NCBI RefSeq assembly: GCF_001456025.1
Contig: NZ_LMTZ01000153.1
Span: 20,205-61,954 of the forward strand
Length of the DNA: 41,750 nt
Reading direction: 5' to 3'
From: Mastigocoleus testarum BC008
Lineage (GTDB): Bacteria; Cyanobacteriota; Cyanobacteriia; Cyanobacteriales; Nostocaceae
The notes under the pieces are model-generated. The model saw nothing but the letters and a program-made list of their open reading frames with translations, made no database searches and was not told the DNA's origin. Made by a program: the position numbers and the translations under genes. Shown here piece after piece: positions 23,884-32,718 of this stretch; the stretch's first letter is position 1; each line of letters opens with the position of its first letter.

Positions 23884-26265
23884 ATGACAGTAGCTGCTTC
23901 AATTCAAACTAAGCCCTTATCGGCAGAAGAGTTACGCAAAATAGATGCCTATTGGCGGGCTGCGAACTATTTGTCTGTAGGGCAAATATATCTGTTAGAT
24001 AATCCTTTACTACGGGAACCTCTAAAGCTGGAGCATATAAAACCCAGACTATTAGGACACTGGGGAACCACACCTGGATTAAACTTTATTTATGCTCACC
24101 TCAACCGAGTAATTAATAGATATGACTCTAACATAATTTATATTGCAGGTCCCGGTCATGGTGGTCCCGGATTGGTAGCTAACACTTATTTGGAAGGAAC
24201 TTACAGCGAATATTATCCTAATGTTTCCCAAGATACCGTGGGTATGAAGAGGCTGTTCAAACAGTTTTCCTTCCCTGGTGGAATCCCTAGCCACGTTGCG
24301 CCAGAGACTCCAGGAAGTATCCACGAAGGCGGTGAGTTAGGCTATGCTGTCTCCCATGCTTATGGTGCGGTTTTTGATAATCCTGACTTAATCGCTGCTT
24401 GTGTTGTTGGAGATGGCGAGGCTGAAACTGGACCTTTAGCAGCAAGTTGGCATTCAAATAAATTCCTTAACCCTATTCATGACGGTGCTGTTTTACCAAT
24501 TTTGCATCTCAATGGGTATAAAATAGCCAACCCAACAATATTAGCACGCCTCAGTCATGAGGAATTGCAAGAACTGTTTGTTGGATATGGCTATAAACCT
24601 TATTTTGTAGAGGGTTCTGACCCCGAAACAATGCACCAACTGATGGCGGGAACCTTGAATACCATCATGCGGGAAATTAAGGAGATTCAAGAATATGCTC
24701 GCACTAATAGTTACATAGGTCGTCCCCAATGGCCGATGATTATTTTGCGATCGCCTAAGGGTTGGACTGGACCCAAAGAAGTTGATGATCAAAAAACTGA
24801 AGATTATTGGCGATCGCACCAGGTACCCCTTGCTAATGTCCGGAACAATCCCCAATATCTGCAGCAGTTAGAAGACTGGATGGCGAATTACAAGCCAGAA
24901 GAACTGTTCGATGAAAACGGTCGATTCATTGCAGAATTCGCAGAACTTGCACCCAAAGGTACTCGCCGTATGGGAGACAATCCTCATACTAATGGTGGTA
25001 TGCTGCTGCGAGATCTGAAAATGCCTGATTTCCGTAAATACGCTGTTGAGGTAAGCAAACCAGGTCAAGCAATTGCTGAAGCTACCCGCGTCATGGGCAC
25101 CTTTTTGCGGGATGTCATGAAAAAGAACCTAGAAAATAATAACTTTAGAATTTTTGGTCCTGATGAAACTGCATCTAACCGGTGGAGTAATGTATTTGAG
25201 GTTACCGATAGAACTTGGTTAGCCGAAAAATATGATTTTGACGACCACCTTTCCTCAGATGGTCGGGTCATGGAGATCCTCAGCGAACATACTTGTCAAG
25301 GTTGGTTAGAAGGCTATTTGCTGACTGGACGTCATGGCTTTTTCTCTTGTTACGAGGCATTTATCCACCTGATCGACTCTATGTTTAACCAACACGCTAA
25401 GTGGTTAAAGACTACTCGTCACATTCCTTGGCGCAGACCTATAGCTTCTTTAAACTATCTGCTGACTTCTCATGTTTGGCGACAAGACCACAATGGTTTT
25501 AGCCATCAAGATCCAGGTTTTCTCGACCATGTAATCAATAAAAAGGCGGAAATTGTTCGGGTTTATTTACCACCCGATGCTAATACTCTGCTTTCGGTCA
25601 CAGACCATTGTTTGCGTAGTCGTAATTATGTGAATGTAGTTGTAGCTGGTAAGCAACCCGCGCTGCAATACTTAGACATGGATGCAGCCATTAAGCACTG
25701 TACCAAAGGCATTAGTATTTGGGAATGGGCAAGTAATGACCGAGATGGGGAACCTGATGTTATCATGGCTTGTGCGGGAGATATTCCCACTTTAGAAACT
25801 TTGGCGGCTGTGGATATTATGCGGCAGAATTTCCCTGACTTAAAAGTACGGGTAATCAACGTCGTAGACTTAATGACCCTACAACCAGAAAGCGAACATC
25901 CCCACGGTTTAAGTGATATAAATTTTGATTTACTATTCACAACTGACAAACCAATAATTTTTGCTTTCCACGGTTATCCTTGGTTAATCCACCGCCTAAC
26001 CTATCGCCGGACAAACCATAAAAATCTCCACGTGCGTGGTTATAAAGAAGAGGGAACCACAACAACACCCTTTGATATGGTGGTAATGAACGATTTAGAT
26101 CGCTTCCATCTCGTAATAGATGTAATTGACCGCGTACCAAAACTAGGATCGACTGCAGCTTATGCTAAGCAAATGCTCAAAGATAAATTGATCGAACACA
26201 AACACTATATTGCGAAACACGGCGAAGATATGCCAGAAATTCGCAACTGGAAGTGGGAGTATTAA
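23884..26265 (+). CDS. xfp: Xylulose-5-phosphate/fructose-6-phosphate phosphoketolase
   Basis: A 793-residue thiamine-diphosphate enzyme, full length for the family (about 790-810). It cleaves xylulose-5-phosphate (or fructose-6-phosphate) with phosphate to acetyl-phosphate plus glyceraldehyde-3-phosphate (or erythrose-4-phosphate). Diagnostic segments are in order: LLGHWGTTPGLNF near residue 57, the GPGHGGPG block (about 89-96), the diphosphate/metal motif GDGEAETGPLA...N (177 onwards), HLNGYKIANPT, and the C-terminal half with GPDETASNR and SHQDPGF. The start has GAGGAAA about 8 bases upstream and a T-rich leader. In cyanobacteria phosphoketolase bypasses part of glycolysis and supports heterotrophic or dark metabolism. 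It is monocistronic, with a hairpin terminator downstream and a long upstream gap. Confidence 0.96.
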   Translation: MTVAASIQTKPLSAEELRKIDAYWRAANYLSVGQIYLLDNPLLREPLKLEHIKPRLLGHWGTTPGLNFIYAHLNRVINRYDSNIIYIAGPGHGGPGLVANTYLEGTYSEYYPNVSQDTVGMKRLFKQFSFPGGIPSHVAPETPGSIHEGGELGYAVSHAYGAVFDNPDLIAACVVGDGEAETGPLAASWHSNKFLNPIHDGAVLPILHLNGYKIANPTILARLSHEELQELFVGYGYKPYFVEGSDPETMHQLMAGTLNTIMREIKEIQEYARTNSYIGRPQWPMIILRSPKGWTGPKEVDDQKTEDYWRSHQVPLANVRNNPQYLQQLEDWMANYKPEELFDENGRFIAEFAELAPKGTRRMGDNPHTNGGMLLRDLKMPDFRKYAVEVSKPGQAIAEATRVMGTFLRDVMKKNLENNNFRIFGPDETASNRWSNVFEVTDRTWLAEKYDFDDHLSSDGRVMEILSEHTCQGWLEGYLLTGRHGFFSCYEAFIHLIDSMFNQHAKWLKTTRHIPWRRPIASLNYLLTSHVWRQDHNGFSHQDPGFLDHVINKKAEIVRVYLPPDANTLLSVTDHCLRSRNYVNVVVAGKQPALQYLDMDAAIKHCTKGISIWEWASNDRDGEPDVIMACAGDIPTLETLAAVDIMRQNFPDLKVRVINVVDLMTLQPESEHPHGLSDINFDLLFTTDKPIIFAFHGYPWLIHRLTYRRTNHKNLHVRGYKEEGTTTTPFDMVVMNDLDRFHLVIDVIDRVPKLGSTAAYAKQMLKDKLIEHKHYIAKHGEDMPEIRNWKWEY

Positions 26266-26386
26266 TTACTCCTTTTAGGTGTACTAAAAAATAGGCATTG
26301 GTGAATGCGTAATGCTTTTGATGCAAATATCTAGGAAAAATCAATGTTTCAATAATTTGATTTCTTGATTAGAAAGATACCAGAAG

Positions 26387-26416
26387 CCCACACTGTAATT
26401 TTTAATTCAGTGTGGG
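26387..26416. terminator. Bidirectional hairpin between xfp and carbonic anhydrase
   Basis: Arms CCCACACTG (26387-26395) and CAGTGTGGG (26408-26416) form a perfect 9-base stem with a 12-base AT-rich loop. It sits between the 3' ends of two convergent genes, about 120 bases after xfp and 55 after ccaA. A transcription stop serving both strands is the simplest reading; no long T-tract follows directly. Confidence 0.6.
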
Positions 26417-26470
26417 AGCGTCACGTTATCCATACTCAAATTACGAATTTTTAGTTTTTATTTTTAATTT

Positions 26471-27382
26471 TTAAACATGGGCGTAAATCTTACTGGTCCA
26501 AACCTGAATTGGTTCAGCAAACAAAGCATGATAATTTTTCAACTCATTGCGGTTCATACCAGAATTCTGCGCTTGTTTAAATAAACCCAAAAGTGACTGT
26601 ATCGCAGCTTCTGCTTCTTTCCCGGACTTAGGATCGGCTACTAACAAATCTGCAAATGCAATTCTGAGATTACCTATAGATTCGTTATCTACTTTGGAAT
26701 CTCGATCTGATAAGTATGGAGCTAGAGAACTTACTTTACCTTGAGTCTTACCATTAGGCAATTGACTTTGGGGATGAACGTAGGTGTGAGTATCAGCATC
26801 ATATGCTAAAACCTCTCCTGTTTCAATTTGATAGATCCAAGCATAAATTTGTAATCTACCTTGATGAAGCTTAGCTCTAATAACTGGATAGGTTTTGAGG
26901 TTTTCGATTTGAATTAAAACATTTTCTGCAACTAAAGTTTCAACTAATTCTTCTTCGGAATAATCTTTATAATTCTCTTTGACTAAACGTCGAGTTGCTT
27001 CGGCATGTTTTAACCAGTCGTATACTAAAGGCATATCAGCCTGAAGTTTATTGAGTTTGAGTAGTCCCTTCATTGCTCCACAGTGGGAGTGACCGCATAC
27101 TACAACTTGCTCAATTCCTAGGGCGGTTATAGCATATTCAATGGTTCCACCTTCTCCCCCATTTGCTGCACCGTAAGGCGGGATAATGTTTCCTGCATTG
27201 CGAATGACAAATAAGTCTCCGATATCCGTACTAGTAATAAGATTCGGTGCAACCCTAGAGTCAGAACATGTGATAAATAAAACTCTGGGTTTCTGCCCAT
27301 GGGAAAGTTGTTCCAGAAGTTCTAGGTGCTCAGTAACATAGTGTTGCTGAAAATGATCGAGACCGCGAATTAACTTTTTCAC
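26471..27382 (-). CDS. ccaA: Beta-class carbonic anhydrase
   Basis: A 303-residue beta-carbonic anhydrase interconverting CO2 and bicarbonate. The zinc ligands Cys39, His98 and Cys101 and the Asp41-Arg43 dyad are all present in CSDSR (39-43) and CGHSHCG (96-102), and the N-terminal 200 residues closely resemble CcaA/IcfA, the carboxysomal enzyme of Synechocystis (segments IRNAGNIIPPYGAANGGEG, MKGLLKL, VYDWLKHAEATRRLV). The C-terminal 95 residues differ from the Synechocystis tail as I remember it, containing a helical AIQSLLGLFKQAQ stretch and ending in SKIYAHV; in CcaA this region binds carboxysome shell partners. Start is a GTG at 27382 without a strong ribosome site. Convergent with xfp. 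Confidence 0.92.
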   Translation of the reverse strand: MKKLIRGLDHFQQHYVTEHLELLEQLSHGQKPRVLFITCSDSRVAPNLITSTDIGDLFVIRNAGNIIPPYGAANGGEGGTIEYAITALGIEQVVVCGHSHCGAMKGLLKLNKLQADMPLVYDWLKHAEATRRLVKENYKDYSEEELVETLVAENVLIQIENLKTYPVIRAKLHQGRLQIYAWIYQIETGEVLAYDADTHTYVHPQSQLPNGKTQGKVSSLAPYLSDRDSKVDNESIGNLRIAFADLLVADPKSGKEAEAAIQSLLGLFKQAQNSGMNRNELKNYHALFAEPIQVWTSKIYAHV

Positions 27383-27680
27383 TCTAGTTTTGAATCTACT
27401 GACTTTAAAGGTATATAAAAATATATTTTCTATTATCTGATAACTTTGTGATTTTTTGGAAATTGGGGACTGGGAGAAGTGTGGGAAGTGTGGGGAGTGT
27501 GGGAAGTAGTGTGAGGTTGGGGATTAGGTATTTTGCTGTGCTTTACGCCCCACTTACGTTAACCCTGTCAGCGCGGTCTGTTCTGACTCCTTATTCATTA
27601 CTTCTTACTTTCTACTTCTTAGCCAAGGAATTGGGAATTGGAATAATAAAATACCCGTTCCCACTTCCCATTCTTTATCC
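27383..27680. other. Repetitive gap between carbonic anhydrase and trpD genes
   Basis: About 300 bases with degenerate tandem sequence: GTGGGAAGTGTGGGGAGTGTGGG-like runs at 27480-27505, and TTACTTCTTACTTTCTACTTCTTA at 27599-27622. No gene or clear terminator. The upstream promoter of ccaA must lie at its left end. Confidence 0.5.
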
Positions 27681-28775
27681 CTAACGAAGAAAATCGGCAA
27701 GCTCTTCTAATTTATTCCAAGCTGCTCCACTACGAAGGATATCTTGAGCCAGATTAACGGCTTGAGTAAAATTCTGTAAATGATCTCCTGTATCTGGAAT
27801 TATTTCACCAACATACAAAGCAAACGCAGCATTTAAAGCTATCACATCTTGTTGTGCTTGGGTTCCTTTACCCGAAAGAGCTCCTTTAAGAATTTCTACA
27901 TTTTCTCGAACATCTCCGCCCCGAAGTGCAGTCACAGGGGCTGAACGCAATCCAAAATCTTGGGGTTCTAATTCTAATAAATGGATTTTACCATCGGAAA
28001 CTAAAGCTAAGTCAGTTTTATCACCAAGACCAGCTTCATCTAATTTTTCCCGTCCATGAAGTGTGATTGCACGGTTAATTCCCATTTGGTGAAGAACCAT
28101 AGCAAAAGTTTCCACTAAACTGGGATGATTAACACCAATTACCTGTCCTGTGGGTCTTAATGGATTAATTAATGGACCCAGCAAGTTAAAAACTGTCCGG
28201 ACCTTAAGTTTTTTCCGTAATGGTGCAACAACTTTAAGTGTGGGATGCCAATCCGGTGCAAATAAAAAAGTAATTCCAACTGCATCAACAGCCTCTTGAA
28301 CTTTTTTACTGCCTGCTTTGAGATTTAAACCCAATCCTTCCAATACATCTGCCGAACCAGTTTTACCGGATGCGGAACGGTTACCATGTTTAGCGACTTT
28401 AATTCCTGCTGCAGCTGTAACAAAAGCAACTGCTGTAGAAATATTAAATGTTGACGCACCATCACCACCAGTTCCACAAGTATCAACTAAAGGTGAGGTT
28501 CCAACAACTCGATCTCGCAAAGTTGCTCTGACTGATTGAGAATATAAAACCTTTACCATACCCAGCAATTCATCAGCAGAAACACCTCTCATCTGAATTG
28601 CGGCTAAAATTGCACCTGATAAGGATGGAGGTATGGAATCACTCAACCAACCATACATTAAATCAGATGCTTGATATACAGAAAGGGACTTTCCATCTAA
28701 AATTTGTTGTAACAGTTTAGACCATTCAGGGAAGTCTCGGTTTGATGTTTTGTTTTCTGTTTTAGTTGAAACCAT
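27681..28775 (-). CDS. trpD: Anthranilate phosphoribosyltransferase
   Basis: A 364-residue enzyme that transfers phosphoribose from PRPP to anthranilate, step two of tryptophan synthesis. The PRPP/Mg loop CGTGGDG lies at 100-106, followed by FNISTA, then KHGNRSASGKTGSAD (129-143), the anthranilate-side motif FAPDWHP near residue 176, and RTVFNLLGPLINPLRP. All catalytic regions are intact, and length is normal for cyanobacterial TrpD (about 345-365). It is the last gene of the minus-strand aro-trp group, 426 bases after trpB, a gap that may need its own promoter. Confidence 0.96.
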   Translation of the reverse strand: MVSTKTENKTSNRDFPEWSKLLQQILDGKSLSVYQASDLMYGWLSDSIPPSLSGAILAAIQMRGVSADELLGMVKVLYSQSVRATLRDRVVGTSPLVDTCGTGGDGASTFNISTAVAFVTAAAGIKVAKHGNRSASGKTGSADVLEGLGLNLKAGSKKVQEAVDAVGITFLFAPDWHPTLKVVAPLRKKLKVRTVFNLLGPLINPLRPTGQVIGVNHPSLVETFAMVLHQMGINRAITLHGREKLDEAGLGDKTDLALVSDGKIHLLELEPQDFGLRSAPVTALRGGDVRENVEILKGALSGKGTQAQQDVIALNAAFALYVGEIIPDTGDHLQNFTQAVNLAQDILRSGAAWNKLEELADFLR

Positions 28776-29201
28776 ATCAATTACTAGTTTTCCGTTAATG
28801 AGTTATTCGGTTGTTAGGATTATTGATGAATTGAAATATTGGAGTAGTTTTAATATTTCGATAGTCGTCGGTTTTCCCAAAGTCTTGAATCTGTCCAGAT
28901 TTTAAATTTAGAACACTTAAGGATTATTATCTCAGCCGAGCGAGAATGGGAACAAGTAATAAATTTCAGGATTTAAATTTTAGTATTTAGATTTCAGGAC
29001 TTAGATCTCAAAACTTAAAGGTAGATAATATTTACTCTCAAACTCAAATCTTCTTAGATTCTAGTGGTTTATTTTAATTAATTCTAACTTGCTTGTTTTC
29101 CTATGACTCCTGTAGAGACGCACCACCCTACGTCTCTACAATCCGTCGGGACTAATGAAATAGATAACAGTTAGAGGATTTCAAATTTCAATTGATTTAT
29201 T
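28776..29201. other. Gap between trpB and trpD
   Basis: 426 bases with one strong hairpin at 29111-29140 and otherwise AT-rich sequence including repeated ATTTAGATTT-like words at 28975-29000. No ORF or structured RNA leader is recognisable. It may contain a promoter for trpD. Confidence 0.4.
29111..29140. repeat. TGTAGAGACG hairpin repeat
   Basis: Perfect 10-base arms TGTAGAGACG and CGTCTCTACA with a 10-base loop. This sequence type is a well-known interspersed palindromic repeat in Nostocales genomes. Here it lies downstream of trpB and could also weaken read-through into trpD. Confidence 0.75.
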
Positions 29202-30446
29202 TCACTTTAAAAATTTAGCAACTGTTTGCACATCTTTATCTCCACGTCCAGAGCAGTTGATAATAATCCGCGGACTACCGCTGAGTTGTGGACAAAGAGT
29301 TTCTAAATATGCGATTGCATGGGCGGTTTCGAGAGCAGGAATAATTCCTTCTAACTGCGAAAGTCTTTGAAATCCAGCTAAAGCTTGTTCGTCTGTCACG
29401 CTGTAATATTCAGCACGTCCGATTTCTTTAAGAAAGCTGTGTTCGGGACCGACCCCAGGATAATCCAAACCTGCACTAATAGAATGGGGCTCGATAATTT
29501 GACCGTTCTCGTCCTGCAATAAATAACTCATTGCTCCGTGCAAAACCCCAACTCTACCCTTTGTTAGTGTTGCTGCATGTTTGTCAGTGTCAATACCGAA
29601 ACCTGCAGCTTCAACTCCAATTAAACGTACGGATGCTTCATCAACAAATTCGTGGAAAAGTCCGATCGCATTAGAACCCCCACCAACACAAGCAAGAAGA
29701 ATATCAGGTAGTCCACCCCACTTTTCTATCGCTTGAGCGCGAGTTTCTCTACCAATTACAGCTTGAAATTCCCGTACCATCATTGGGTAAGGGTGGGGTC
29801 CAGCAACTGAGCCTAAAATATAATGAGTTGTTTCGACATTTGTCACCCAATCTCTAATAGCTTCGCTGGTAGCATCTTTAAGTGTTCCTGTTCCTGCTTC
29901 TACAGCTTGTACTTCTGCGCCCATGAGTCGCATGCGGAAAACATTTAAAGCTTGTCTTTTCATGTCATGGACACCCATGTATATGATGCACTTCAAACCA
30001 AATAAAGCACATACAGTTGCGGTTGCAACGCCATGTTGACCGGCTCCAGTTTCTGCTACAACACGCTTCTTACCCATTCTTTGAGCTAATAATACCTGAC
30101 CCAGGGCATTATTAATTTTGTGTGCTCCGGTATGATTTAAATCTTCTCTTTTTAAGTATATTTGTGGTCCTGTACCATCAGGTTTTGCATAACGAGCTGT
30201 TAGACGTTTAGCAAAATACAGAGGTGTAGAACGCCCAACGTATTCGAATAATAATCCTTGCAGTTCATTTTTAAACTCTGGATCGTTGCGATATCGTTCA
30301 AATGCAGCTTCGAGTTCTTTCAGAGCTGACATTAAAGTTTCTGGTACGTATTTACCACCAAATTGACCAAATCTACCATTAGCATCAGGTTGTTGAGCGA
30401 GGGGTAAATTTGAAACTTTAGGATTATTAGGTTTATTTGCTAACAT
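29202..30446 (-). CDS. trpB: Tryptophan synthase beta subunit
   Basis: A 414-residue pyridoxal-phosphate enzyme joining indole and serine to make tryptophan. The phosphate-pyridoxal lysine is Lys110 in NHTGAHKINNA. The GAGQHGVATA segment with the catalytic Glu just before it, the glycine-rich phosphate cup GGGSNAIG, and the C-terminal NCSGRGDKD are intact. It is a standard TrpB1, not the TrpB2 variant. It follows trpA by 169 bases on the same strand. The N-terminal 20 residues are variable; the conserved region begins at GRFGQFGGKYVPETL. Confidence 0.97.
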   Translation of the reverse strand: MLANKPNNPKVSNLPLAQQPDANGRFGQFGGKYVPETLMSALKELEAAFERYRNDPEFKNELQGLLFEYVGRSTPLYFAKRLTARYAKPDGTGPQIYLKREDLNHTGAHKINNALGQVLLAQRMGKKRVVAETGAGQHGVATATVCALFGLKCIIYMGVHDMKRQALNVFRMRLMGAEVQAVEAGTGTLKDATSEAIRDWVTNVETTHYILGSVAGPHPYPMMVREFQAVIGRETRAQAIEKWGGLPDILLACVGGGSNAIGLFHEFVDEASVRLIGVEAAGFGIDTDKHAATLTKGRVGVLHGAMSYLLQDENGQIIEPHSISAGLDYPGVGPEHSFLKEIGRAEYYSVTDEQALAGFQRLSQLEGIIPALETAHAIAYLETLCPQLSGSPRIIINCSGRGDKDVQTVAKFLK

Positions 30447-30615
30447 AACGATTTTTGCAGATGTCTAATATTAAACGAATCAGGGTGGGAGCAATCGATG
30501 TGAAATTACTGGAAAGGAAAGAAACTGCTAAATACTTAAGACGCTCTGAGCATCAAAAGTAAAAGAGATTAGAAGTAAAAGAGATTAAGAATATTAGGAG
30601 CTTAAGTTTCAGAAA

Positions 30616-31428
30616 TTACTTAGCACTACTGATTAAAGAAATTGATGATTTAAGTTCGCTACAGAAGTCTTTAATATTCCGCAGTCCGTTAAATGGTGTA
30701 CTTTCCGCTAATTTTTGAACAAAAGCACTTCCGACAATGACACCATCAGCACCCCACTCTTTCATTTGACGTGCTTGCTCTGGTCCAGAAATACCAAAAC
30801 CAATTGCAACTGGTTTATTTGTGGATTGGCGAATTTCCTGAAGTACATCTTTTACTCTACTTTGAACTTGAGAACGCATTCCAGTAACACCTGTGACACT
30901 TACCAAATAAATAAATCCACGGGATTGATGAGCGATCGCTTTAATGCGTTCTTTAGAACTTGTGGGAGTTACTAATAAAATGACTTCGATTCCAACTGCA
31001 TCAGCGCTTTCAATTAAATGGTTAGATTCTTCTAAGGGTAAATCTGGGATAACTAGACCTTTAATACCAGAAGCTGCAGCTCGATCTAGAAATTCCTCTA
31101 TACCCAAATTCAAAATTGGATTGTAATAGGTAAAAAGAATAATTGGCGATCGCAGAATTTTAGTTAATGGCTGGATTTTGTCTAAAACATCGAGCAGTCG
31201 CACTCCCCGGTTTAAAGCGCGGGTTGCTGCAGCTTGAATCACAGGACCATCAGCTAAAGGGTCAGAATAGGGTACCCCTAGTTCAATAAAGTCTGCACCG
31301 CTAGCATCTAGAACTTTGAGAGCTTCTATTGTTGTCTCTAGGTCGGGATCCCCTGCGGTAATGAAAGGGATCAAAGCACATTGGTTTTTTCCTCTTAAAC
31401 TTTCAAAACGTTGAGAGATTGAAGTCAT
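30616..31428 (-). CDS. trpA: Tryptophan synthase alpha subunit
   Basis: A 270-residue TIM-barrel enzyme that splits indole-3-glycerol phosphate into indole and glyceraldehyde-3-phosphate and passes indole to TrpB. Catalytic Glu49 and Asp60 sit in the signature FIELGVPYSDPLADGP (residues 47-62), at the canonical positions. The phosphate-binding GFGISGPEQ and VIVGSAF segments are present. It lies 60 bases downstream of trpC, within a heptamer-like repeat gap, and upstream of trpB. The order trpA before trpB is reversed relative to most bacterial operons. Confidence 0.97.
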   Translation of the reverse strand: MTSISQRFESLRGKNQCALIPFITAGDPDLETTIEALKVLDASGADFIELGVPYSDPLADGPVIQAAATRALNRGVRLLDVLDKIQPLTKILRSPIILFTYYNPILNLGIEEFLDRAAASGIKGLVIPDLPLEESNHLIESADAVGIEVILLVTPTSSKERIKAIAHQSRGFIYLVSVTGVTGMRSQVQSRVKDVLQEIRQSTNKPVAIGFGISGPEQARQMKEWGADGVIVGSAFVQKLAESTPFNGLRNIKDFCSELKSSISLISSAK

Positions 31429-31437
31429 TTCTTTAAG

Positions 31438-31480
31438 ATGATAGGTGATAGGTAATAAGTAATCGGTAATGGATAAATCA
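31438..31480. repeat. Degenerate GGTAAT repeat in the trpC-trpA gap
   Basis: The whole 60-base gap consists of degenerate heptamer-like words (ATAGGTGATAGGTAATAAGTAATCGGTAATGG-type). No separate promoter is evident, so trpC and trpA are probably co-transcribed. Confidence 0.6.
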
Positions 31481-31488
31481 GTTACTAG

Positions 31489-32325
31489 TTAGTCTTTAGA
31501 CTCTTGTGGAAGGAGATTTCTTACAGCCTTCTCAATGTCGGATTGTTTAACTAAAGATTCTCCAATTAAGACAGCTTCAGCTCCTGCTTGAGCAACAAAA
31601 TTTAAGTCATCGCGGGTATATAAACCAGATTCACTGACCACAGTAATACCCAAATTTTCCAATTCTTGTCGACGCTCTGTTAATAAGGTTTTTGTGGTTC
31701 CTAGATCCACTTTAAAGGTTTCTAGATTGCGATTATTTATTCCGACTAATTGCACTTTAGGTAATTTCAAGACTCTGTCTAGCTCAGCTAAAGTATGTAC
31801 CTCTACTAAAGCTGTCATACCTAGATAATAAGTAATCTCCAAAAAATCTATCAACTGTAAGTCGGATAAAATTGCTGCAATTAGTAATACAGCATCTGCT
31901 CCGTTGACCCGTGCGAGATAAATTTGATATGGGTCGACAATAAATTCTTTGCACAACAAAGGTAATTTGACGGAGTTTCGAACTATTTGTAAGTTATTGA
32001 AACTACCTTGAAAAAACTTTTCATCCGTTAGGACTGAAATACAACTAGCACCACCATTTTCGTAAGCTCGAGCAATTTCTGCAGGGTTGAAGTCTGCACG
32101 GATAATACCTCTACTAGGTGAAGCTTTCTTAGCTTCGGCTATAATTGCGGGCTTATGCTGATTAGATCGCAATGCGCGCAGAAAATTTTGTGGAGGAGAT
32201 GCAAATTGTTGTTTTACACGTGTTAGAGGAAATGACTCTTTTTTTTGGTTAACCTCTTGACGTTTGTGTAAAACGATCTTCTCTAAAATATGTTGAAATT
32301 TGGGAACTTGTTGGTTAGCAATCAT
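31489..32325 (-). CDS. trpC: Indole-3-glycerol phosphate synthase
   Basis: A 278-residue TIM-barrel enzyme that closes the indole ring of CdRP. Catalytic residues Glu64 and Lys66 (in IIAEAKKASPSRG), Lys126 (LLCKEFIVDPYQI) and Glu175 (ALVEVHT), and the Asn-rich GINNRNLETF stretch, are all present. It is a monofunctional TrpC with no fused TrpF domain. It lies between the trpEG fusion (393-base gap with a GC-rich repeat island) and trpA (60 bases). The ATG start is followed directly by family-like sequence. Slightly shorter than the usual cyanobacterial TrpC of about 290-300 residues. Confidence 0.95.
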   Translation of the reverse strand: MIANQQVPKFQHILEKIVLHKRQEVNQKKESFPLTRVKQQFASPPQNFLRALRSNQHKPAIIAEAKKASPSRGIIRADFNPAEIARAYENGGASCISVLTDEKFFQGSFNNLQIVRNSVKLPLLCKEFIVDPYQIYLARVNGADAVLLIAAILSDLQLIDFLEITYYLGMTALVEVHTLAELDRVLKLPKVQLVGINNRNLETFKVDLGTTKTLLTERRQELENLGITVVSESGLYTRDDLNFVAQAGAEAVLIGESLVKQSDIEKAVRNLLPQESKD

Positions 32326-32718
32326 CAGTCATCAGTGAATTTTGATAATTAGTTATTAGCTGGATAAGTGATGGAGATGGTTTGAGTAACAAGCATAGAA
32401 ATAGAGTATACAAATGGGTAAGACAAATGGGATTTCAAACACAAAATTATTACTCATTACTGTGCGCTGTGTACACTTACGTGTCCCGCTAGACCGCCCC
32501 GTGAGCGGCGAATGCTAACGCGCCCCACAATACCTAGAGCCTGCGGCGACGGCATGCGGCGACGGCAGCTCGGAACGTGACGTTAGTCATAGCCTCTAGC
32601 TGCGCTAACGTCGTCAGACGCGTGCATTCGTCTTTAGACGCGTCCAAACCGGTACGCTGACGCGCTTCTACGCGCCCCGCTACCCTAACATTACTCATTA
32701 CTTATTACTCACTACTTC
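32326..32718. repeat. GC-rich repeat island between trpEG and trpC
   Basis: Positions about 32459-32690 are conspicuously GC-rich in an AT-rich genome and packed with short palindromes and repeats: two perfect tandem copies of TGCGGCGACGGCA (32542-32554, 32555-32567), two copies of AGACGCGT, and several CGCTAACG/GCTAACGCG words. A TTACTCATTACTTATTAC heptamer tract (32690-32730) follows and enters the 3' end of trpEG. No ORF. It looks like an assembly of cyanobacterial interspersed palindromic elements inserted within the trp cluster. Confidence 0.75.
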
